This document shows positions 55,847 to 64,000 of a DNA stretch of 64,000 nucleotides, piece by piece (the first letter of the stretch is position 1; the number at the start of each line of letters is the position of its first letter). Below the pieces are notes generated by a model that was given only the letters and a program-made list of their open reading frames with translations, did not search any database and had not been told where the DNA came from. The translations under genes and the position numbers were made by a program. This DNA comes from Lantana camara (lineage: Eukaryota > Streptophyta > Magnoliopsida > Lamiales > Verbenaceae): assembly GCA_037501455.1 (NCBI GenBank), contig CM074855.1:54071001-54135000 (forward strand). The letters run 5' to 3'.

Positions 55847-56134
55847 ATGCCTCCGAGAAGACATCGGGAAAGGTCTCCGGGACACCGTCACCACCGTGAT
55901 CATTCCCCTAATTCTCCACAACCGCCTATGAATATGGAGCACTTTATGGAGGCGGTATATAACTATGTGGAACATAGAAGGGCTCAGGATCCTCCAGTAC
56001 AACCGCAGGCTGAACAACCAGCACCTCCTCCAAATAACCCGAGAGATCATCATGGGTTGTTTTTCAGTTATAACCCTCCAAGGTTTTCGGGTTCTGTTGA
56101 TGATGCTCTATCGGAAGGATGGCCACAAGGATTG
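55847..56134 (+). pseudogene. Element J gag, N-terminal part
   Basis: The ATG at 55847 (MPPRRHRERSPGHRHH) follows a leader of about 200 bp; an upstream GTG at 55838 is in frame but unlikely. It has an Arg/His-rich head, a Gln/Pro-rich segment and [20 protein letters not shown]. One base is missing just after GW (about 56122-56130), so the rest of gag lies in another frame. The type resembles gag of element C. Confidence 0.88.
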
Positions 56135-58821
56135 AGAGGATTTTTAATGTTCGACAATTCACATCTCAAGAAAAGGCCCAGTTTGCTATTTTTCAATTGG
56201 ATGGAAAGGCCTATGATTGGTGGGAACACACCCGAGAGAAGCTCGAAGTGGAAGGAGAAGAAGTTACTGGGGAAGCGTTTGTAAGGGAGTTTAGAGAAGC
56301 CTTTGTTCCTGAAGTCGTTCGAGAAAGGAAAGAACAAGAATTTATGGATTTGAAGCAAGGGACTCGCACGGTGGCTCAGTATCTTTCTCTTTTCAACAGG
56401 CTTGGCAAATATGCATCCCACATTACAAGAGATGAAAAGAGAAAAGCAAAGAGGTTTATTTCGGGGTTGAGACAGGATCTGAGACACGGGCACGCAGGCC
56501 ATAACTTTGAATCTTTTGCTGACACTGTACAAAGGGCATTGGTGTTGGAAGAGGAGTATAAGAAAAAGGACCCCTTACCTCGTATGCAAATGGGACAAGG
56601 ATCGGGAATTGGAAAGGGGAAAAGGCCTATGGTATCTCCTCCTCAGCCATTTCAACGGCAAGCTAAGAGGTTTCGACCTACAGGAGCTGCACCGCCGAAA
56701 CCACCAGCACCTCCAGCTAATTCTGATCCTCGGCATGATAGGTCACCATGTCTATTTTGTGGAGGCCCGACTCACACCTACAACACTTGCAGAAGGAGGT
56801 TGGGGGGAGCTCAGAGGCCGATGATCCCAGCTCGTGCATATGCCCTTGCGGGTGAAGAGCAAGATGTGGAAGCCAATCCTAATGCTATGGTGGAAGGTAC
56901 AATATGCATCCATAACACGAATATACATGCATTATTTGACCCTGGCGCTACTCATTCTTTTATATCTTGCAAATTAATTGATACTTTGTGTTTGCCTGTT
57001 ACGTGCTTAAATGCTTGTTATTTGGTGAGTTCGCCGTTGGGTGGAAGTCTTGAGACGGATCGGGTGGTCAGAGATTGTGTGTTTGGGTTTGAAAGCAGAG
57101 TATATCGAGCTGATTTCGTGGTAATGCCGATGAACAGATATGGGGTTATTCTGGGAATGGATTGGTTGTTTCGGTACCACGCCACGGTTGATTGTTTCAC
57201 CAAGACTGTTAAGTTGGGAGAAGAAGTGGCACTGGGGAAAGAGTCAGAGATTGCACCTCTTTTGTCGTTTACTGAAGCTCACAAGTTGATAAGGAATGGG
57301 ACAACGGGATTCATTGCCTATATCTTGAATAAGCCTAATGATCAGGCGAAACTCGAAGAGACAGAAGTGGTGAAGGAATATCTTCAGGTGTTTCCCAAAG
57401 TTTTAGGTTCTTTGCCTCCGGATCGAGAGATCGAATTTGTAATAAACTTATATTCGGGATCTGAACCTTATTCTAAGACTCCTTACCGGATGGCACCAAC
57501 AAAGTTACAAGAGTTAAAAGTTCAGCTGGAAGAACTTCTCAAGAACGATTATATTCGACCAAGCTCATCACCGTGGGGCACGCCGGTTCTCTTTGTTAAG
57601 AATAAAGATGGAACCTTGAGGATGTGTATTGACTACCGGGAGTTGAATCGAATGACTGTAAAGAATAAGTATCCATTGCCTAATATAGAGGATCTGTTTG
57701 ATATACTACAAGGGTCAAGAGTATATTCCAAGCTTGATTTAAGGCAAGGATATTATCAGTTAAAGATTAAGGAGGAAGATATTCCTAAGACAGGATTTAA
57801 TACCCGGTATGGACATTATGAATTCATGGTGATGCCATTTGGATTAACTAACGCGCCGACAGCTTTTATGGACATGATGCATCGGATTTTCCGGCCGTAT
57901 TTGGATAAGTTTGTCGTGATTTTCATCGATGATATTTTGGTGTACTCAAGGTCAGAAGAGGATCATGCTCGGCATCTGAGATTGGTATTGGAAACTTTAA
58001 GGGATAACCAGCTTTATGCCAAGTTCAGTAAATGTGAGTTCTGGATTGACAGGGTGAGTTTCTTGGGACATATCATTTTGAGTAAAGGATTAGAAGTGGA
58101 TCCTTCGAAAGTAGAGGCAGTTTCTAAGTGGCTGAGTCCTAAGAATGTTTCTGAGATCCGAAGTTTCTTGGGTTTAGCCGGTTATTATCGAAGATTTGTT
58201 AAAGATTTCTCCAAGATTGCGGCTCCGTTAACCCGATTAACCAAGAAAGAGGTTCAGTTTAAATGGGATGAGAAGTGTGAAGTTAGTTTTCAGCTCTTGA
58301 AGGATAAGTTAACTTCTGCACCGATACTTGCACTTCCGGATGGTATTGAAGGTTTTATGGTGTATACGGATGCTTCCCATGAAGGCTTAGGTTGTGTTTT
58401 GATGCAGAATGGGAAAGTAATTGCTTATGCCTCTAGGAAATTGAAAGAGCATGAGAAGAATTATCCCACTCACGACCTGGAATTTGCAGCGGTGATTTTT
58501 GCCTTAGGGAAGTGGAGACATTATTTGTATGGAACTTCTTTTGAGATTTTCACCGATCATAAGAGTCTTCAGTACTTATTCTCTCAGAAGGAGTTGAATA
58601 GAAGGCAACGAAGGTGGATGGAGACTCTCGAGGATTATGATTGTGTGATTAAGTATCACCCGGGTAAAGCTAATGTGGTCGCGGATGCATCGAGCAGGAA
58701 GGCTAGTGTATCCAATTTGAAGGTAAATATTGGACAACCAATGGAATTGGTTAAGATAAAGGCTCGTATTGGTAACATCTCAGTACGTCCAGAGTTAAGG
58801 CAACAGATATTCGAGGCATAA
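56119..58821 (+). pseudogene. Element J gag (rest), protease, RT and RNase H (900 codons)
   Basis: The frame after the gag frameshift; the ATG at 56119 is not a natural start. Capsid-like region at 5-140, one CCHC knuckle ([14 protein letters not shown]) at 211-224; the second knuckle is absent because of a deletion that joins RRRLG directly to GAQRP. Protease DPGATHSF at 274-281, RT with FIDD at 602-605, and RNase H with [37 protein letters not shown] and ADASSR (Leu to Ser). Stops at 58819 in the Gln position of the IFEAQ motif, and the frame continues. Confidence 0.92.
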
Positions 58822-59670
58822 CGGACGAATGGTGCGATTCAGAAGTTGATTGAGAAGGCTCGATCAGACTCCGAGTGTCCGTTTGGATTTGATGATACGG
58901 GAATCTTTCGATTTAAGGACAGAGTGGTAGTTCCAACGGAGTTGAGAAGAGCTATTTTGGATGAAGCTCATAAAACTGTCTATTCGGTACATCCTGGTGG
59001 AAACAAGATGTATCGGGACTTGAGACAGTATTATTGGTGGAACGGGTTGAAGAGAGACGTAGTGAATTATGTGAAGCATTGTCTGACTTGTCAGCTAGTG
59101 AAAGATGAGCATCAGAAGCCGTCAGGATTATTACAGCCATTACCTATTCCCGAATGGAAATGGGAAAAGATAGCAATAGATTTTGTATCGGGTTTACCTA
59201 GAGTGAAAGGTGGATTCGATGGACTTTGGGTAATCGTAGACAGGTTAACCAAGTCAGCCCATTTTCTTCCTGTTCGGATGTCAGATAAGATAGGTAAGTT
59301 GGCTAAGAGGTATTGTGATGAGATTGTTCGGTTACATGGAGTGCCAGCTAGTATTGTTTTAGACAGGGATCCGAGATTCACTTCCAAGTTCTGGCAAGAA
59401 TTACAGAAGTATTTGGGAACTAAGCTTCAGTTCAGTACAGCTTTTCATCCACAGACGGATGGGCAATCTGAAAGGTTAATCAGATATCTTGAGGATATGT
59501 TAAGGGCGTGTGCATTGGATTTCTCCAGTTCATGGAATGAACAATTACCATTGATTGAGTTTGCCTACAACAACAGTTACCAAGCTTCTATAGAAATGGC
59601 ACCGTATGAGTTTCTTTATGGAAGAAAGTGTCGATCCCCGTTGTTTTTCGATTTGGAAGAATGGAAGTAG
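58822..59670 (+). pseudogene. Element J integrase catalytic region
   Basis: Same frame after one stop. It has the HHCC finger ([24 protein letters not shown]). All three catalytic acids are present: Asp in IAIDFVSGLP, Asp in [13 protein letters not shown], where the usual Ser is Leu, and Glu in [12 protein letters not shown]. It ends at a stop where Trp of the EWKW motif is expected (59668-59670). Confidence 0.9.
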
Positions 59671-60261
59671 AGTAAGCAAGAAGGGGTACAAAGAGGTGAA
59701 AGGAAAGATAAACCTTCCAAAGCTATTCAAGATGCTATTGAAAAGGTTCAAATTATCCGACAACGGATGAAAGTAGCTCAAGATCGACAGAAAAGTTATG
59801 CAGATCAGCGAAGGAAAGATCTTGAATTTGAAGTTAGGGATAGGGTATTCCTGAAAGCTTCACCTCGGAAAGGATTTACCCGAATTGGAAAAGGAGGAAA
59901 GTTGAATCCCCGATATTTGGGACCGTATGAGATTTTAGAGAGAATCGGAGATACAGCTTACAGATTGGATTTACCTCCAAGTCTAACGGGTATTCACAAT
60001 GTTTTCCATGTGTCACAACTTCGGAAGTACTATCCCGATGAATCAGTGATCTTACCGATTGAAGAAGCAGAGCTTGAACCGAATCTCACTTTTGTTCAGA
60101 AACCAGTTAAGATTTTGGATCGGAAATTTCAAGAACTTCGGAATGGACGGTTTTCCTTGGTGAAAGTGTTGTGGCGAAGTGATAAGACGGAAGATGCTAC
60201 GTGGGAAACGGAAGAGAAAATGAAGAAGTTCTATCCCGAGTTGTTTCCGACCGAGCAATGA
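59671..60261 (+). pseudogene. Element J integrase C-terminus and chromodomain
   Basis: Same frame: SKQEGVQRGERKDKPS, then open from 59767 with [38 protein letters not shown] (GPY motif), QLRKYYPDES, ELEPNLTFVQKPVKILDRKF and chromodomain VKVLWRSDKTEDATWETEEKM with YPELF. It ends at TGA 60259-60261. In D the corresponding QLRKYY Gln is the site of the single stop. Confidence 0.9.
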
Positions 60262-60282
60262 ATCCGAGGACGGATTCTCTTT

Positions 60283-60295
60283 AAGGGGGAGAGCT
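60283..60295 (+). other. Polypurine tract of element J
   Basis: AAGGGGGAGAGCT next to the LTR start TGTAACGCCCCG. Confidence 0.85.
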
Positions 60296-63189
60296 TGTAA
60301 CGCCCCGTGTTTTCACACGTGCAGGTAAGAGTTACGTGTGCAATTACATTTAATTATATGAGTTTATTTCTTGTTTACTAATTGAATTTGTTTCTAATTT
60401 GATTTAATTGTTAAATTTTATATATGAATTCCAATGTGTGCTATGATTATATTAACGAATTTGTGAGAATGTGAATTTTGTGAATTCGGTGTTAATTGAA
60501 TGAAATTATGTGTTCGTGTGATTCGTCGACTTGATTGTAACTTATTTGAATGTTTTGGACTCAATTGAAAATTGAGTTTGGGCTTAATTGCCACTTTTTG
60601 AAAGTTTAGGGACCTATTTGTATATAGGCAACCCTGAACGGTTTTCGCGATATCTTGAGCTCCGGAGCTCGAAATCGAGATCCGTAACCGGCATTGAACT
60701 TGTTTCGACGATACCTATCCATTAAACTTGACCTTATACTTTTTCGATATCGTTTGAACCTTTGACAATAAACCTTTCCATAGCCTCGACCTTGTAACTT
60801 GTTGAACCGTTTACTAAACGAACCGGACTTGAACCGACCCGTACCCTACCCATTTCTCCACTAAATATCAGCATTTCTCTCCTTGATTGCCATTTTGATC
60901 GATCAATTCATCATCCAAGAGAGAAAGAGAAAGCTTCAAGAAACCCTTGTTTTTGATCAACCAACTTTGAGCTCAAGAGTTACCAATCTTCCAATCATCT
61001 TCGAAGGTAATAAGTGATTTGAATTCTCCATCTTCTCCTCTATATGTTCATCTAAGTGAAGCATGATAGATGTTTGGGAAATGATATGGTTTGAATGAAA
61101 GCATGAATTGGGGTTTGATCTTGAACTTGGAATTTTAATGGTTTTAAGTGATAGTTGATGCATGGAAAGTGTTGCTTGAAGCTTCCTTATCATTTCTAGA
61201 TGCTAAGATTTGTTGTTGGTTGAGTATAGCATGAGTTGCCATTAATGGAGCTTGAAGCTTCCATGGATGAAAGCTTGACATTGAATGATCTTTTGCCAAT
61301 TTTGATTATGAATTCTTGCACATATGAATGGATTGCATGATATATGTGAATTATATGAATTGAGAGCATGTCTAAGTGGTATAAAAGAGCTTCCTTGTTG
61401 CTGCCCTGTTTTGCAAGCTTTTCCCTCGAGAAACAAAGCTTTTGCTCTATTTTTCTTGGCAAAACAATGAGCTGACACGGCCGTGTCAGCTTTGAACTGA
61501 AAATGGACACGGCCGTGTTGGGCCCTCGACTTTGAATTTTTTTGATTTTAAACCTCGAACACGGCCGTGTCCGTTTCCTTTGAAAACTCAACACGGCCGT
61601 GTCATTTGTAATGGCAACTTTGGGGGAACTCTTTTATTGCTTGTTTTGCGTTTATTGCTAGTAATTGTGAATTGTATGTAACGTGAATGTATTAAAGTTA
61701 TGTTTTATGATTGATATTTGATACTGATGACCATATGAATGAAAGTATGAAAGTATGAATGATATGAACGGGAATGAATACGGTTTTACCGTATAATGAA
61801 CGAAACTTGGTGAATTATGTGTTTAATTGAATTCTATGATATTCATGACCATATATGAAAATATTATTGCGTTTTAAGCATTCTATAGCATGATATTGCA
61901 TAGCCGAGCGCCTAATATGGTCATGATTGAGTCTCACACTACCTTTGTCACACAAATCTTGATCCAGTAGGTGACGAGGTCGGGCGGTGAGAGCTTTGTC
62001 GGGTTCTTTTTGTCTACCAGGTGGGTTTTTCTTCTATTAGATAACAATATGACCCCGAACACCTAATGTGCAAGAATTTGGCCAAAACCCTATATAGGTA
62101 TTTATACCAAGTTTTGAATGAGCAAATGTTTTAAACGAAAGCCTTTTTCTTGAATATCCTACCAAATGTTTTGGCGAGTAATGATTGAGTCATCACAATG
62201 AATGAGGGCCCGGGACTTAGTGTAATGGTGAACCGGGGAAGCATGGGCTGACGGGAATCCATTTATACTAGTTCCAACAATTTCGGCAACCTGGATTTCA
62301 TTAGGAGATTAGTGAATGAAAGGGGTCCGGCGCTTTTGGGGATTCATGTACCCCTCTAGCATTAATGAATGAGGGCTCGGGCCTTGCAAACCCATTCCCT
62401 ACCCGGAGGAAAAAGGAGTATATGAATGAACGAACGAATGTTCTAATGAATGTGCACGAAAGAAAGAATGCATGAACGAATGAATGAATGAATAATGAAT
62501 TACACGAGGTGGTGGTTGGAGATAATGCACGCCCTCTCGCCGGGCCATGAATGACCTAATGAACGAAATGAATGGTTATAATCCTATTCGTTGTATTTAT
62601 TTTCCCACTTGGGAAAAAGGATTCAAAACCTCGAATAAGGATTATAATTTGCATGTACGTGGTTAAATTCCGCAATATTATGATATTATGCCTATTTCTT
62701 TTTATACCCACCAGTCTGTCTAAGACTGAACCCGGAGTTGTTTCAGTTGTTTTTGCAGGAAGGGGGATGCTAGGCGGGATACCAGTCAAGGAGAGTCTTG
62801 CATCGTGTCTAGCCTTTCCTTTACACGCATATGATTACATTTTGTTCACTTTTGGATTTTGTTATGTATGGAGTGTACATGGATATGGTACCTATATGTA
62901 TCTTACATGAAATATTGGTACATAGAGCGTATAGCTGAATATATGAATTACATGTTGGTACCTAGAGCATTTAGCTCAATATATAATATATGATTGATTG
63001 CTTCCGCTTTTCTATTACTCTGTTGTTACTTTGATTGTTGTTGGGGTTTAAGTTATAGGCTAGTCCCGCCTGGGTTAGCGAGTGTGTATGTCTCCGTTCG
63101 CTATGATTCGGCACGTGTATGGAAATCCATTTCGTATACGGGTCGGGTCATGGTGCGGGGGATGTGGTGTCTCGCGCTCGGGCGTTACA
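60296..63189 (+). repeat. Element J 3' LTR (2894 bp)
   Basis: Starts TGTAACGCCCCGTG and ends CTCGGGCGTTACA. It retains the full palindrome array. The acceptor-like AG found in the 5' copy is AA here (about 61953). Confidence 0.92.
61471..61602. repeat. Palindrome array, J 3' LTR
   Basis: GCTGACACGGCCGTGTCAGC (61471-61490, a perfect 20-base palindrome), then ACACGGCCGTGT at 61507-61518, 61559-61570 and 61591-61602. Confidence 0.9.
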
Positions 63190-63194
63190 AAGAG

Positions 63195-63777
63195 GGTGTG
63201 AAACGAGGGGAGAAAAAGGAAAAAACCCTCTAAGGCCGTGCAAGAGGCAATCGATAAGGTTCAAATAATCAGACAACGGATGAAAGCAGCCCAGGACACA
63301 CAGAAAAGATATACCGATCACCGAAGGAAAGATCTTAAGTTAGAGGTTGGAGATAGGGTATTCTTGAAAGCCTCACCTCGTAAGGGATTTTCGAGGATTG
63401 GAAAAGGAGGGAAATTGAATCCTCGGTATCTAGGACCGTATGAGATTTTGTAGAAAATTGGAGATACGGCCTACCGTTTGGACCTACCCCCGAGTTTAAC
63501 CGGAATTCATAACGTATTTCATGTGTCTCAGCTTCGGAAATATTATCCGGATGAATTGGATTTTATCCCTGTTGAAGAAGTAGAGTTGGAACCGAATCTC
63601 ACCTTCGTTCAGAAGCCGATTAAGATATTGGATCGTAAATTTTAGGAGCTTCGAAATCGACAAATTCCATTAGTTAAAGTCTTATGGAGAAGTGATAAAA
63701 CTGAAGAAGCTACATGTGAGACGGAGGATAAGATGAAAGGATTTCATCCTGAATTGTTTCCGAGGACGGATTCTTTT
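63195..63777 (+). pseudogene. Element F integrase C-terminus and chromodomain
   Basis: GVKRGEKKEKTL then a frame break near 63230. Continues open from 63238 ([34 protein letters not shown]), with a stop at 63451. After it come [50 protein letters not shown], another stop near 63642, and chromodomain VKVLWRSDKTEEATCETEDKM, where the second Trp is Cys. At least two stops and one frameshift. Confidence 0.87.
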
Positions 63778-63790
63778 AAGGGGGAGAGGT
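63778..63790 (+). other. Polypurine tract of element F
   Basis: AAGGGGGAGAGGT directly before TGTGACGCCCCGAC. Confidence 0.83.
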
Positions 63791-64000
63791 TGTGACGCCC
63801 CGACTATTCAGTCGTACAGGTATGACGTAAGTGTTTACCAAATTACGCGAAATAATTATTTTACGTGTTTATATAGTTAATTTTATTTTAAATATATTAG
63901 ATGTAAATAATGTTAATTATGGTAATGATTAAATCCTAAGTTATTTAATATTAAGTATTTTTGTGAAATTCGTATCAAATTGATATTTATTGCATAAATC
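63791..64000 (+). repeat. Element F 3' LTR, first 210 bp
   Basis: Starts TGTGACGCCCCGACTATTC and runs off the window. It supplies the true LTR start missing at F's left end. Confidence 0.82.

Larger units (their letters stand above)
38136..63189 (+). mobile_element. Element J: Ty3/gypsy chromovirus carrying copia H
   Basis: 5' LTR 38136-38156 plus 52822-55626 (split by H), primer site 55636-55648, gag-pol 55847-60261, polypurine tract 60283-60295 and 3' LTR 60296-63189. TSD AAGAG at 38131-38135 and 63190-63194. It interrupts the integrase of F exactly, and F's protein resumes afterwards. The LTRs differ by roughly 2-3 % where I compared them, plus a deletion of about 84 bp in the 5' copy. 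It has one frameshift and two stops. Confidence 0.92.
63190..64000 (+). mobile_element. Element F, right part
   Basis: Resumes F after the right AAGAG with the pol frame EGVKRGEKKEKT that follows NWTKQE at 38135, then polypurine tract 63778-63790 and the beginning of the 3' LTR at 63791. Confidence 0.88.

Overview
The window looks like heterochromatin from a flowering plant, probably a eudicot. It is almost entirely LTR retrotransposons nested inside one another. All but one are Ty3/gypsy chromoviruses resembling the Tekay/Del clade: gag with CCHC knuckles, PR, RT, RNase H and IN in that order, a chromodomain at the pol end, a primer site complementary to initiator Met-tRNA, and LTRs of 1.0-3.4 kb. 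One is Ty1/copia. I see no host protein gene, rRNA, tRNA gene or CRISPR array. AT-rich noncoding sequence, premature stops, frameshifts and 5-bp target-site duplications (TSDs) support this reading. Clade names are my judgement from motif order and the chromodomain.

Layout, with element letters assigned here. E (+, about 27713-31784) is the oldest scaffold visible and has a noncoding interior. C (-, 6521-27712) lies at E's left, in or beside E's 5' LTR. C carries gypsy A (+, 1-6520) in its 3' LTR, solo LTR K (-, 8378-11795), solo LTR L (+, 12277-14923, TSD CGCCT) and the nearly intact element D (-, 17438-24286, TSD CGTAC). F (+, 31785-38135 and 63190-64000) sits in E's 3' LTR. J (+, 38136-63189, TSD AAGAG) is in F's integrase. 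Copia element H (+, 38157-52816, TSD TTCAC) is in J's 5' LTR. Gag-only element I (+, 42069-48304, TSD TACAC) is in H's pol. This makes a five-level nest E > F > J > H > I. LTR divergence estimated by eye falls with depth: J 2-3 %, H about 2 %, I under 1 %. D is youngest, with 2 mismatches found in 1013 bp.

How the genes work together: Gag forms particles and binds RNA. PR, RT and RNase H mature the particle and make cDNA from the tRNA primer and the polypurine tract. IN inserts the cDNA, and the chromodomain is thought to direct it to methylated-histone chromatin. Only D keeps an almost complete reading frame, with one stop just before its chromodomain. Element I keeps only gag and LTRs, so it would need enzymes supplied by relatives.

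The most unusual signals are structural. (1) Arrays of short GC-rich palindromes lie at a similar place in at least six different LTR families, with family-specific arms that keep self-complementarity. (2) The copia 5' leader has four hairpins with one conserved core and different, compensating stems. (3) The noncoding tail of gag-only element I has four more covarying hairpins and a fifth next to the polypurine tract. (4) Splice-site-like sequences flank the palindrome arrays in several LTRs.
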